DNA of 18,788 nt. It comes from Gaiellasilicea sp038324115. GTDB lineage: Bacteria > Actinomycetota > Thermoleophilia > Gaiellales > Gaiellaceae. The position numbers were made by a program, and so were the translations under genes. Positions 7,515 through 15,892 of the stretch are shown piece by piece (positions within the stretch are counted from its first letter, which is position 1; each line of letters begins with the position of its first letter). The stretch spans positions 1-18,788 of the forward strand of contig JBBQHQ010000036.1 of the NCBI GenBank assembly GCA_038324115.1, given 5' to 3'. The notes under the pieces were generated by a model. It saw only the letters and a list, made by a program, of their open reading frames with translations, had not been told where the DNA came from and ran no database searches.

Positions 7515-8515
7515 GAGAGCCGGATCCTCGGGTTGATGATCGCGTAGGAGAGGTCGACGATCAGGTTGACGAAGACGAAGATCACGGCGAGGAAGAGGAT
7601 CCCGCCCTGGAGCACGGGGAAGTCGCGGTTCCGGATCGCCTCGACGAGCCAGGTGCCCATCCCGGGGAAGGCGAAGACCGTCTCGGTCAGGACGGCGCCC
7701 GAGAGGAGCAGCCCGACCTGGAGGCCGATGATCGTCGTGATCGGGAGCAGCGCGTTCCGGAGCACGTGCCGCCGGTCGACGATCGCCGGGGAGACGCCCT
7801 TGGCGCGCGCGGTCCGGACGTAGTCCTCGTTCTGGACGTCGAGCACGGCCGCCCGGGTGATCCGGGTGATGATCGCGAGCGGGATCGACCCCAGCGCGAC
7901 CGCGGGCAGGATCAGGTGCTTGAGCACGTCCCAGAGGGCGGTCATGTTCCCGGCCAGGATCGAGTCGAGGATGTAGAGGTTCGTCGGGTGGGGGACGTCG
8001 ACCAGGACGTCCATCCGGCCCACCGTGGGCAGCCAGCCGAGCTGCACCGCAAAGAGGTACTTGAGCACGATCCCGAGGAAGAAGACGGGGATCGAGATCC
8101 CGAGCAGCGACGCGACGAGACTGAACTGGTCGAAGAAGCCGCCGTAGCGTTTCGCCGCGAAGAAGCCGAGGGGGATCCCGAAGAGGATCGAGAAGAAGCC
8201 GGCTGCAAACGCCAGCTCGACCGTGGCGGGGAAGCGCCGTCGGATCTCGGCGGTGATCGGCTGCCGCGTCGTGATGCTCGTCCCGAGCTCGCCGCGCAGC
8301 GTGTTGTCGACGTAGCTGATGTATTGCCGCCAAATCGGCTTGTCGAGCCCGTACTGCTTCTCGATCTGGGCGACGGACGCTGCGGTCGCACGCTCGCCGA
8401 GGAGCGCCTCGGCGGGGCCTCCCGGGAGGGCCCTGATCCAGACGAAGACGAGGAGCGAGAGCCCGATCAGGATCGGGACGAGGAGGAGGAGCCGGCGGAC
8501 GACGAATCGCAACAT
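7511..8515 (-). CDS. Peptide ABC importer permease, DppB/OppB type
   Basis: The protein has 334 residues with the standard DppB architecture. The N-terminus MLRFVVRRLLLLVPILIG is the first membrane helix. A periplasmic region with YGLDKPIWRQYISYV and GELGTSITTRQPI follows, and then further membrane segments. The EAA loop is EDYVRTARAKGVS, followed by RNALLPITTIIGLQVGLLL, and the protein ends in the DLSYAIINPRIRLS family terminus. It pairs with the DppC-type subunit to form the channel. The start ATG at 8515 lies 31 nt after the lipoprotein gene stop, so the genes are one transcription unit. The Shine-Dalgarno is weak, and the moderate gap may let the lipoprotein be made in excess, as is usual for binding proteins. 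Confidence 0.95.
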   Translation of the reverse strand: MLRFVVRRLLLLVPILIGLSLLVFVWIRALPGGPAEALLGERATAASVAQIEKQYGLDKPIWRQYISYVDNTLRGELGTSITTRQPITAEIRRRFPATVELAFAAGFFSILFGIPLGFFAAKRYGGFFDQFSLVASLLGISIPVFFLGIVLKYLFAVQLGWLPTVGRMDVLVDVPHPTNLYILDSILAGNMTALWDVLKHLILPAVALGSIPLAIITRITRAAVLDVQNEDYVRTARAKGVSPAIVDRRHVLRNALLPITTIIGLQVGLLLSGAVLTETVFAFPGMGTWLVEAIRNRDFPVLQGGILFLAVIFVFVNLIVDLSYAIINPRIRLS

Positions 8516-8546
8516 GTCGCCCGCCGGACTCTAGCCTCTTACTTCG

Positions 8547-10253
8547 TTACCCCTCCAGTGAGACCGATGCGAACGACTCGTTCGTGGTCGGGCTCGGAAC
8601 GAAGCCCTGCACCTTCGCCGAGAAGGCGAGCGCGGGCTTCGAGTGGGCGTAGGGAACGCCCGGGAGGTACTCCATGATCATCCGGTTGATGTCCTGGTAC
8701 TCCGAGATCCGTGTTGCCGGATCGGGCTGAACCTCGGCCGCGTCCAGCGCCTTGAACAGCTCCGGGTTGTTGAAGCCCCACTGAGGCTTCTCCCCCTGGA
8801 AGAAGACGCCGATGAAGTTGTCGGCGTCCGCGTAGTCGCCCGTCCACCCGATCAGGTTGAGGGCGCCGGCCTTGCCGGTGTCCACGCGACCCAGGTAGTC
8901 GGGGCGCCACGGGGCGCTGTGCGGCACGACCTTGAAGCCGGACTTGTTCAGGCTGGCCGCGAAGGCCTCGAAGTTCCGCTTCGGGTCGGGCATGTACGGC
9001 CGCGAGACGTCGGTCGGGTACCAGAAGTCGACCTTGACCGGAAGGGTGAGACCTGCCTTCTGCAGCAGCTCCTTCGCCTTCGCGGGGTCGTACGGGTACT
9101 CCATCACGTCGTCGGCGTAGCCCTCGAGGCTCGGCGGCATGAACTCCTTCGCCACCTCGCCGCGCCCGCCGTAGAAGTTGTCCACGACGGCCTGCCGGTC
9201 GAGCCCGTAGGCAACGGCCTGCCGCACCTCGAGCTTGTCGAACGGCGGGACCTTGTGGTTGATCGTCACGTACGCGACGTTGAAGGCGGGCCGCTCCTCG
9301 ATCTGCAGGTTCGCGTCCGACTCGATCGTCGGGACGTCCTGCGGCTCGACCAGGTCGTAGCCCTGAATCTCGCCGTTCTGGAGCGCCTGCAGCCGCGCGG
9401 CGTTGTCGCCGATCGGCCGGATGATCAGCTTGTCCAGCTTGGCCTTGTCGCCCCAGTAGTCCTCATTGCGGACGAGGGTCAGCTTGCTGCCGATCTCCCA
9501 CTTCTCGAGCTTGAACGGGCCGGTGCCGACGGGATGCTCGGTGCCGAACGTGCCGGTCGGCTTGAACCCGGTCTCCTCGTCGAGGGTGCCCGCGTCGGCG
9601 TTGTAGTCCTGCAGCGCCTTCGGGCTCGCGATCGCGAACGCCTGCAGCGCCAGGGCGCCGAGGATCGACGCCGACGGCTTGGTCAGGTTGAGCACCGCGG
9701 TGGTGTCGTCCTTCGCCTCGCAGCTTGCGTAGAGGCTCTCGCCGAGACCCTCGTTCTCCTTCGAGTTCTTGGCGTAGCCGCCCAACGTGGCCTGCCAGTA
9801 GTACGACGCCGAGGCGCTCTGGGCGGGGCCGCTGAAGTTGTACCAGCGGTCGAAGTTGAAGCAGACCGCCTCCGCGTTGAACGGGGTGCCGTCCGTGAAG
9901 TTGACCCCGCTGCGGAGCGTGAACGTAATCGCCTTCGCGTCCTCCGAGACCTCCCACGACTCGGCGAGCGCCGGGACGAGCTCGGTGCCGCCGGGCTTCA
10001 GCCCGACGAGCGTCTCGAAGATCTGCGTGATCGGACGGATCGACTCGCCGTCACTGACGAGCGCCGGATCGAGCGAGACCGGATCGGAGGCGCCGGCGAA
10101 CACCATCGTCCCCCCGGTCGTGCCACCCCCGCTCGTGTCCCCCGACGTGGTGTCGGCAGCCGAGCCGCCGTTGTCGTCGCCGCCGCAGCCCGCCGCCAGC
10201 GCGAGCGCGCCCACGACGAGAGCCAGCAGCAGCCAATGCCACTTCGACCTCAA
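8547..10253 (-). CDS. Peptide-binding lipoprotein of the ABC importer (SBP family 5)
   Basis: The protein has 568 residues. It captures the peptide outside the membrane and delivers it to the permeases. A lipoprotein signal is present: basic start MRSKWH, hydrophobic run LLLALVVGALALAAG and the lipidated cysteine C23, followed by a Gly/Ser/Thr/Asp-rich linker (24-48). The mature part shows SBP-5 signatures: SLDPALVSDGES, ESWEVSEDAKAITFTLRSGV, FTDGTPFNAEAVCFNFDRW, GTGPFKLEKW and VRNEDYWG. The length suits the family. The TTG start at 10253 is chosen because AAAGGAG (10259-10265) sits five bases upstream and the signal peptide begins there. The frame runs 207 codons further upstream, but that is shadow of the sigma gene. 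The sigma gene ends 92 nt upstream on the same strand. Confidence 0.95.
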   Translation of the reverse strand: MRSKWHWLLLALVVGALALAAGCGGDDNGGSAADTTSGDTSGGGTTGGTMVFAGASDPVSLDPALVSDGESIRPITQIFETLVGLKPGGTELVPALAESWEVSEDAKAITFTLRSGVNFTDGTPFNAEAVCFNFDRWYNFSGPAQSASASYYWQATLGGYAKNSKENEGLGESLYASCEAKDDTTAVLNLTKPSASILGALALQAFAIASPKALQDYNADAGTLDEETGFKPTGTFGTEHPVGTGPFKLEKWEIGSKLTLVRNEDYWGDKAKLDKLIIRPIGDNAARLQALQNGEIQGYDLVEPQDVPTIESDANLQIEERPAFNVAYVTINHKVPPFDKLEVRQAVAYGLDRQAVVDNFYGGRGEVAKEFMPPSLEGYADDVMEYPYDPAKAKELLQKAGLTLPVKVDFWYPTDVSRPYMPDPKRNFEAFAASLNKSGFKVVPHSAPWRPDYLGRVDTGKAGALNLIGWTGDYADADNFIGVFFQGEKPQWGFNNPELFKALDAAEVQPDPATRISEYQDINRMIMEYLPGVPYAHSKPALAFSAKVQGFVPSPTTNESFASVSLEG

Positions 10254-10258
10254 GGTGT

Positions 10259-10265
10259 CTCCTTT
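10259..10265 (-). promoter_or_regulatory. Shine-Dalgarno deciding the TTG start of the lipoprotein gene
   Basis: AAAGGAG on the minus strand lies five bases before TTG 10253. It is the strongest ribosome site in the importer operon and fixes the start at an otherwise ambiguous TTG codon. It would favour high expression of the binding protein relative to the permeases and ATPases, whose sites are weak or coupled. Confidence 0.7.
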
Positions 10266-10345
10266 CGAATGGCCAGAAAATCCCTTTACGTCGGGGAGTA
10301 TCCCTTGTTTGGCCGCCCTCGAACTTGCCTGATGGTCGGTGCGGC

Positions 10346-11470
10346 CTAGGCCGCGAGGCTGGCAAGATCGCGCAGCGCGGCGAGCCTCGACAGGGCCTGG
10401 CCCTCGAGCTGTCGGACGCGCTCGCGCGTGAGGTCGAGCTCGTGCCCGATCGCCTCGAGCGTCCAGGGCTCGCCCTCGAAGCCGAACCGCAGTTCCAGGA
10501 TCCGGCGCTCGCGCTCCGGGAGCGCGTCGAGGGCCCGGCGGACGCCCTGCTTGCGCAGCGACTCCTCGGCCTCCTCGAACGGGTCCGCGGCCTCGCGGTC
10601 GGCGAACAGGTCGCCGAGCTCGCCCTCGTCGTCCGCGCCAACCGTCTGGTTCAGCGAGACGGACGCGTGGGCGGCGCCGAGCGCCTCCTCGACGTGCTGG
10701 ATCGGCAGGCCGGTTGCCTCGGCGAGCTCGAGCTTCGTCGCCTCGCGGCCCAGCTCGACCTCGAGGCGGCGGGCCGCCCGGGAGAGCTTCTGCTGGCGCT
10801 CGACGACGTGCACGGGGACGCGGATCGTGCGGGCGTGATTGGCGACAGCGCGCTGCACCGACTGCCGGATCCACCAGGTCGCGTAGGTCGAGAACTTGAA
10901 GCCGCGGCGCCAGTCGAACTTCTCGACCGCGCGGTTGAGGCCGAGCGTGCCCTCCTGGATCAGGTCGAGGAACGGGACGCCGAGGCCGCGGTAGCCCTTG
11001 GCGATCGAGACCACGAGGCGCAGGTTCGACTCGATCATCCGCCGCTTCGCGGTCGGGTCGCCGCGCTCGATCGCCTTGGCGAGGACGACCTCGTCATGGG
11101 CGGTGAGCAGCTTGTGGCGGCCGACGTCGGCGAGGAAGAGCTGCAGGCTGTCGGCGGCGCCGGTCGCGACCGAGGCCTCCGCGACATACGCGGACTCCTT
11201 CTCCTCCTTCTCGTCTTCGTCCGGCTCGGCGTCCTTGCGTGCAGCCGTCTTCGTGGCGACCGCGGCCTTGCCGGCCTCGCCGGCGCCGATCTCGAGCCCG
11301 AGCGTCTCCAGCTCACGCGTGAGCTGCTCGGAATCCTCGTCGTTCAGCTCGTGCTCGAGGACGAACGCCTCGAACTCGATCGGCTCGATGAAGCCACGCT
11401 CTTCGGAGCGCTCGACGAGCGCCTTGACCTGGTCCGACTCGATCAGTTCATTCAGCTGGTTCTGCGTCAA
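10346..11470 (-). CDS. Sigma-70 family RNA polymerase sigma factor (SigA/RpoD-like, group 1 or 2)
   Basis: The protein has 374 residues. An N-terminal region-1.1-like segment (about 1-62) is followed by an acidic, low-complexity linker (63-104). Region 1.2 is at 107-140, region 2 at about 145-220 (RMIESNLRLVVSIAKGY, FLDLIQEGTLGL, FKFSTYATWWIRQ), region 3 at about 225-300 and region 4 at about 308-370 with the HTH LTRERVRQLE (347-356). It directs polymerase to -35/-10 promoters. The position equivalent to E. coli T440 is Q206, and the usual C-terminal LRHPSR-type end is replaced by LAALRDLASLAA. It may therefore be a group 2 or lineage-specific primary sigma rather than a standard RpoD. The start is TTG 11470, just after an in-frame TGA (11480-11482). 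It lies upstream of the importer genes on the same strand. Confidence 0.9.
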   Translation of the reverse strand: MTQNQLNELIESDQVKALVERSEERGFIEPIEFEAFVLEHELNDEDSEQLTRELETLGLEIGAGEAGKAAVATKTAARKDAEPDEDEKEEKESAYVAEASVATGAADSLQLFLADVGRHKLLTAHDEVVLAKAIERGDPTAKRRMIESNLRLVVSIAKGYRGLGVPFLDLIQEGTLGLNRAVEKFDWRRGFKFSTYATWWIRQSVQRAVANHARTIRVPVHVVERQQKLSRAARRLEVELGREATKLELAEATGLPIQHVEEALGAAHASVSLNQTVGADDEGELGDLFADREAADPFEEAEESLRKQGVRRALDALPERERRILELRFGFEGEPWTLEAIGHELDLTRERVRQLEGQALSRLAALRDLASLAA

Positions 11471-11718
11471 GGAGAAGCGTCATCCCTTCGGGTCGTTCCT
11501 CGCGGGGTAGCAACAAACTTACGCACCATAGGAGCTTTTCCCTCTTCGTGCCAGGGGAAGCGAGCAGTGGTGAGTGTTACAAGCTCAAAACGTCAGGGTC
11601 GTGCGGTCTATTCCGGTGAGGGGCCTGGATCTGGTGTATGCGCGACGGTAGCGCGCCGCTCGGGGCCCACAGTTGCAAGGACGGCGATTGGCACGAAAAG
11701 TTTGCGGTTTCGAGGACG
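11471..11718. other. Non-coding gap between topA and the sigma gene
   Basis: These 248 bases hold no convincing ORF. They should carry the sigma gene promoter on the minus strand. TATGGT (11525-11530, read on minus) fits TANNNT and lies about 55 nt before the TTG start, but I see no good -35. A GCGCG/CGCGC inverted repeat (11640-11656) without a T-tract could contribute to ending topA transcription. Nothing else stands out. Confidence 0.35.
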
Positions 11719-14331
11719 TTACGCCGCGGATCGGCGGGTGCGCGACTTCTTCTTCGGCGCAGGGCCCCGCGAGCGCCGGTCGGCGAGCAGCTCGGCGGCC
11801 CGCTCGACCGTCAGGGACTCCGGATCGTCGCCCTTGCGGAGGCTCGCATTCGTCTCCCCGTCCGTGACGTAGGGGCCGAACCTGCCCTCCTTGACGACCA
11901 TCGGCTTCCCGGAGACAGGGTCGGGCCCGAGCTCCTTCAGCGGCGGCTTCGCCTGGCCGCGGCCGCGGCGCTGCTTCGGCTGCGCGAGCAGCGCTTTCGC
12001 CTCCTCGAGCGTGACCGAGAAGAGCTGCTCCTCGTCCTCGAGGGAGCGGGAGTCGGAGCCCTTCGAGATGTACGGCCCGTAACGCCCGTTTTGCGCGGTG
12101 ATCTCGACGCCGTCGTCCTCGCCGAGCGTCCGCGGGAGCGAGAGCAGCCGGACGGCCTCCTCGAGCGTGACCGCCTCCACGGACATCGTCTTGAACAGCG
12201 ACGCGGTGCGCGGCTTGTCCTTCGAGTCCTCCGGCAGCACCTCGGTCACGTAGGGGCCGTAGCGGCCGTTCCGGGCGACGACCTCACGCTCCCAGTCGGG
12301 GTGCTGCCCGAGCGAGCGGTCACCGCTCGGCGCCGAGAGGAGCTCCTCCGCCTTCTCGACGGTGAGCTCGTCGGGCGCCATGTCCTCCGGGACGCTCGCC
12401 CGCTCCTCGCCGCGCTCGACGTAGGGGCCGTACCGGCCAACCCGGAGCGAGATCCCGTCCCCGATCGGGAGGGTGTTGACGGCGCGTGCGTCGATGTCGC
12501 CGATGTCGGAGACGAGCTCCTTGAGGCCGCCATCGCCAGACGCGCCGAAGTAGAAGGCGCGGAGCCAGTCGACGCGGGCCTCGTCGCCGGACGCGATCCG
12601 GTCGAGGTCGTCCTCCATCCGTGCGGTGAACTGGTAGTCGACGAGCTGGGCGAAGTGCTGCTCCAGGAGCGAGATCACGGCGAACGCCAGGAAGCTCGGG
12701 ACGAGTGCGGTGCCGCGCTTGAAGACGTAGCCGCGGTCGAGGATCGTTCCCATGATCGACGCGTAGGTCGAGGGGCGGCCGATCCCGCGCTCCTCGAGGG
12801 CCTGGACGAGGCTCGCCTCGGTGTAGCGCGAGGGCGGCGTGGTCGCATGGCTTTCGGGCTCGAGCTCGTTGGAGGTGAGCGTGTCCCCGACGGCGAGGTG
12901 CGGCAGCGGCCGCTCGTCCTCCTGCTCGGCCGGCGCATCGTCGTCGCGGCTCTCCTCGTAGGCGGCGAGGAAGCCCCGGAAGGTGATCACGGTCCCCGAG
13001 GCGCCGAACTCGACGTCGGTGCCGTCCTTGTCGGCGCCGAGCCGCAGCGAAACGGTCAGGCCGCGTGCGTCGTGCATCTGCGAGGCGACCGTCCGCTTCC
13101 AGATCAGGTCGTAGAGCGCGTGCTCGTCGCGGTTCAGCTCGGACGCGAGGGTTTTGGGGAGCCGGAAGGTGTCGCCCGCGGGCCGGATCGCCTCGTGGGC
13201 CTCCTGGGCGTTCTTGACCTTCCGGGTGTACTGGCGGGGCGCCTCCGGGACGGTCTCGGCGCCGTAGAGCTGCGCCGCCTGGGCGCGGGCGGCCTTCAGC
13301 GCCGACGCGGACAGCGTCGTCGAGTCGGTGCGCATGTAGGTGATGTAGCCGTTCTCGTAGAGGCGCTGGGCGACGCGCATCGTCGTCTGCGCGGAGAAGC
13401 GGAGCTTACGGCTCGCCTCCTGCTGCAGCGTCGAGGTCATGAACGGCGCGGCCGGGCGTCGTGTGTACGGCTTCTCGTCGGCAGAGCGGACGGCGAAGGT
13501 GGCGCCGGCAAAGCTCTCGGCGATCCCGCGGGCACGCTCCTCGTCGACGACCACGACGTCCTTCCCCTTCAGCGTCCCGTCCTGCGCGAAGTCGCGGCCC
13601 TGGGCCACGCGCGAGCCGTCGACGGCGACGAGCCGGGCCTCGAAGCTGCCGCCGGCGCCGGCGGCTTGCCCAGAAAGCTCAGCGAAGACGCCCTTGACGT
13701 CCCAATAGGCCGCGGAGACGAAGGCGCGGCGCTCGCGCTCCCGCTCGACGACGAGACGGACGGCGACGGACTGGACGCGGCCGGCGGAGAGGCCCTGCAT
13801 GACCTTCTTCCAGAGGACGGGGGAGACCTCGTAGCCGTAGAGGCGGTCGAGGATCCGCCGCGTCTCCTGGGCGTCGACCAACCGCTTGTCCACCTCGCGG
13901 GTCTCGCCAAGCGCGCGATCGATCGCGTCCTTCGTGATCTCGTGGAAGACCATCCGGCGGACAGGGATCTTCGGCTGCAGCACCTCGAGCAGGTGCCAGG
14001 CGATCGCCTCGCCCTCGCGGTCCTCATCCGTCGCGAGGTAGAGCTCGTCCACGTCCTTGAGCTTCTTCTTCAGGTCGGAGACGCGCTGCTTCTTGTCCGC
14101 GTCGATGACGTAGAGGGGCTCGAAGTCGTGGTCGACGTCGACGCCGAGGCGGGCCCACGGCTCCTTCTTCAGGTTGGCGGGGATCTCGGAGGCCCGGTTC
14201 GGGAGGTCGCGGATGTGGCCGATGCTCGACTCGACGATGTAATCGGAGCCGAGGTAGCCGGCGATGGTCTTCGCCTTGGCCGGGGACTCGACGATCACGA
14301 GCCGCCTCGTCCGGTCTTTGGTTGCTGCCAC
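11719..14331 (-). CDS. topA: DNA topoisomerase I (type IA)
   Basis: The protein has 870 residues. It relaxes negative supercoils by single-strand passage. The TOPRIM domain has catalytic E15 in VIVESPAKAKTI and the acidic triad D102-D104-E106 in TDEDREGEAIAWH. The CAP-like core contains SAGRVQSVAVRLV (182-194) and the active-site tyrosine Y332 in YITYMRTDS. ERGIGRPSTYASI is also typical. The C-terminus has no cysteine zinc fingers but four GR[YF]GPY[VI] repeats, each followed by a short helix with [ST][VL]E.A..LL, and ends in a basic tail (PAPKKKSRTRRSAA), as in actinobacterial enzymes. The GTG start at 14331 has no Shine-Dalgarno; a TANNNT hexamer lies 8 nt upstream, so leaderless translation is plausible. 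It is divergent from the hydrolase operon. Confidence 0.97.
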   Translation of the reverse strand: MAATKDRTRRLVIVESPAKAKTIAGYLGSDYIVESSIGHIRDLPNRASEIPANLKKEPWARLGVDVDHDFEPLYVIDADKKQRVSDLKKKLKDVDELYLATDEDREGEAIAWHLLEVLQPKIPVRRMVFHEITKDAIDRALGETREVDKRLVDAQETRRILDRLYGYEVSPVLWKKVMQGLSAGRVQSVAVRLVVERERERRAFVSAAYWDVKGVFAELSGQAAGAGGSFEARLVAVDGSRVAQGRDFAQDGTLKGKDVVVVDEERARGIAESFAGATFAVRSADEKPYTRRPAAPFMTSTLQQEASRKLRFSAQTTMRVAQRLYENGYITYMRTDSTTLSASALKAARAQAAQLYGAETVPEAPRQYTRKVKNAQEAHEAIRPAGDTFRLPKTLASELNRDEHALYDLIWKRTVASQMHDARGLTVSLRLGADKDGTDVEFGASGTVITFRGFLAAYEESRDDDAPAEQEDERPLPHLAVGDTLTSNELEPESHATTPPSRYTEASLVQALEERGIGRPSTYASIMGTILDRGYVFKRGTALVPSFLAFAVISLLEQHFAQLVDYQFTARMEDDLDRIASGDEARVDWLRAFYFGASGDGGLKELVSDIGDIDARAVNTLPIGDGISLRVGRYGPYVERGEERASVPEDMAPDELTVEKAEELLSAPSGDRSLGQHPDWEREVVARNGRYGPYVTEVLPEDSKDKPRTASLFKTMSVEAVTLEEAVRLLSLPRTLGEDDGVEITAQNGRYGPYISKGSDSRSLEDEEQLFSVTLEEAKALLAQPKQRRGRGQAKPPLKELGPDPVSGKPMVVKEGRFGPYVTDGETNASLRKGDDPESLTVERAAELLADRRSRGPAPKKKSRTRRSAA

Positions 14332-14339
14332 GGCTGGAC

Positions 14340-14345
14340 ACGATA
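14340..14345 (-). promoter_or_regulatory. Candidate -10 element of topA
   Basis: TATCGT on the minus strand lies 8 nt before the GTG start of topA and fits TANNNT. Initiation about 7 nt downstream would give a leaderless or nearly leaderless mRNA. It sits in a 65-base divergent region shared with the hydrolase promoter (14385-14390), so supercoiling-sensitive cross-talk is possible. Confidence 0.45.
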
Positions 14346-14384
14346 GCGCCGGGATTGGTCACCGCCGTCGCGCCGGGCGGGCGT

Positions 14385-14390
14385 TAGGGT
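14385..14390 (+). promoter_or_regulatory. Candidate -10 element of the hydrolase operon
   Basis: TAGGGT fits TANNNT and ends 6 nt before ATG 14397. It is preceded by GCGT, exactly as the element before the methyltransferase gene is preceded by GCGT. A leaderless transcript is the simplest reading, although AGG at 14392-14394 is a very short and close ribosome-site match. No -35 is evident. Confidence 0.45.
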
Positions 14391-14396
14391 CAGGCC

Positions 14397-15278
14397 ATGG
14401 CGGTGACGACCAGCACGATCAAGGCACCGGACGGCCGTTCGCTCACCGTCTACGAGGCGGGCGACCCCGCCGGCCGGCCGATCCTCTTCCACCACGGGAC
14501 GCCGTCGAGCGGGGTGCCGTGGGAGGCGCACGACCGGCTCGCGGCGGAGCAGGGTGCGCGGCTCGTCTCGTACGACCGGCCCGGGTACGGCGCCTCTGCA
14601 CGCCTCCCCGGGCGGACGATCGCCTCGGCCGCCGACGACGCGTGCGCGATCGCCGACGCTCTCGGGCTCGACCGCTTCGCGACCTGGGGGCTCTCCGGGG
14701 GCGGCCCGCACGCGCTCGCGTGTGCCGCCGGGCTGCCCGGAAGGGTCGCGGCCGTCGCGAGCGTCGCCGGCGTGGCGCCCTACGACGCCGACGGGTTCGA
14801 CTGGCTCGCCGGGATGGGCGAGGGGAACCTCGAGGAGTTCGGCGCCACGCTCGAGGGCGAGGCCACGCTCCGGCCCGCGCTGGAGGAGGGCGCGAAGCGG
14901 ATGGGGGCCAGCGTCGCGGCTCTGACCGAGCAGATGCGCACGCTGCTCTCGCCTCCGGACGAGGCCGCGATGCAGACCGGCCTGGGGCTGCACCTGCTTG
15001 ACACCAACGAGCGGGGGCTCGGACACGGCGTCGACGGCTGGATCGACGACGACCTCGCCTTCGCCCGATCGTGGGGCTTCGACCCGGCCAGGCTCGATCT
15101 GCCGGTGCTCGTCGTCCAGGGCCGGCAGGACCTGATGGTGCCCAGCACGCACGGGGACTGGCTGGCGGCAGCGATCCCGGGCGCCGAGGCCTGGTTCCGC
15201 GAGGACGAGGGGCACCTGACCCTGTGGCTGCCCGACTCGGTGCGCCGGATCCACGAATGGCTGCTCGCGCGCCTGTGA
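14397..15278 (+). CDS. Alpha/beta-hydrolase
   Basis: The protein has 293 residues with an alpha/beta-hydrolase fold. The oxyanion-region motif FHHGTPSS (31-38), the SYDRPGYGAS strand (58-67), the nucleophile elbow GLSGGG with S100, the acid D245 in QGRQDLMVP and H273 in DEGHLTL form a complete catalytic triad. Members include esterases, epoxide hydrolases, haloperoxidase-like enzymes and C-C bond hydrolases; a cap region around 130-215 would set specificity, and I cannot name the substrate. No signal peptide is present, so it is probably cytoplasmic. It is the first gene of a plus-strand operon; its stop overlaps the next start as GTGA (15275-15278). Its promoter region is divergent from topA. 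Confidence 0.92.
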   Translation: MAVTTSTIKAPDGRSLTVYEAGDPAGRPILFHHGTPSSGVPWEAHDRLAAEQGARLVSYDRPGYGASARLPGRTIASAADDACAIADALGLDRFATWGLSGGGPHALACAAGLPGRVAAVASVAGVAPYDADGFDWLAGMGEGNLEEFGATLEGEATLRPALEEGAKRMGASVAALTEQMRTLLSPPDEAAMQTGLGLHLLDTNERGLGHGVDGWIDDDLAFARSWGFDPARLDLPVLVVQGRQDLMVPSTHGDWLAAAIPGAEAWFREDEGHLTLWLPDSVRRIHEWLLARL

Positions 15279-15892
15279 GCACCCCGCGCCGGAGTCCCGT
15301 CTACTTCGCGATCGCGCTGCTCAGCCTTCCGGTCGTGCGCACCGTCTTCCGGTTGCGGGCGACGGGCAAGGAGAACCTCCCCGCCGAGGGCGGCTTTGTC
15401 CTCGCGGCCAACCACAACTCGAACTTCGATCCGTGGCCGCTCGGGCTCCCGCTCTTCCCGGGGCGTTGCCTCCGCTTCATGGCGAAGTCGGAGCTCTTCT
15501 GGCCCGGCCTCAAGCAGATCATCCTCGGCGCCGGCGGCTTCCCCGTCCGGCGTGGGGAGCGCGACACCGTGGCGATCGAGAACGCGATCGAGCTCTGCCG
15601 GCAGGGGCACGCGGTCGTGATGTTCCCCGAGGGAACGCGCCGGAAGAAGGGGCTGCGCAAGAAGTACGAGGCGCGTGCCCACACCGGCGCCGCCCGGATC
15701 GCGCTGGAGGCGGGTGTCCCGCTCGTGCCGGCGGGGATCGTCGGCACCGACCGGCTCGGCCGGCTCGCGCAGCTCCGGGTCGCCTACGGCGCTTCGATCC
15801 CTCTCGACGATCTCGCCGGACAGGAGGATGCGGCGCAGGTCGCGACCGTCCGGCTGATGGCCGCGATCCAGGAGCTGGAGGCATCGGCGTGA
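15275..15892 (+). CDS. plsC: 1-acylglycerol-3-phosphate acyltransferase-like protein (PlsC family)
   Basis: The protein has 205 residues. The family transfers an acyl chain to lysophosphatidic acid or a related acceptor at the membrane surface. The HX4D catalytic motif is NHNSNFD with H47 and D52; the phosphate-binding motif is FPEGTR (117-122), and VPLVPAGIVGTDR is the usual fourth block. The N-terminus has one hydrophobic stretch (about 9-25) that could anchor it. The length matches small PlsC proteins. The GTG at 15275 overlaps the hydrolase stop by four bases, and the stop overlaps the exonuclease start in the same way. The acceptor could be lysophosphatidate or another lysolipid; only family membership is certain. 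Confidence 0.9.
   Translation: MSTPRRSPVYFAIALLSLPVVRTVFRLRATGKENLPAEGGFVLAANHNSNFDPWPLGLPLFPGRCLRFMAKSELFWPGLKQIILGAGGFPVRRGERDTVAIENAIELCRQGHAVVMFPEGTRRKKGLRKKYEARAHTGAARIALEAGVPLVPAGIVGTDRLGRLAQLRVAYGASIPLDDLAGQEDAAQVATVRLMAAIQELEASA

Noticed and set aside
10254..10345. T-box, riboswitch or intrinsic terminator between the sigma gene and importer
   Set aside because: Only a short GGGA/TCCC inverted repeat is visible, with no conserved riboswitch core and no U-tract.
8643..10349. A 568-codon plus-strand frame antisense to the binding-protein gene
   Set aside because: It mirrors the reverse complement of an SBP family 5 gene and shows no independent motif or ribosome site.
11638..14346. 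A 902-codon plus-strand open frame antisense to topA
   Set aside because: Low-complexity product with no domain signature; a by-product of GC-rich codons in topA, which has full catalytic motifs.
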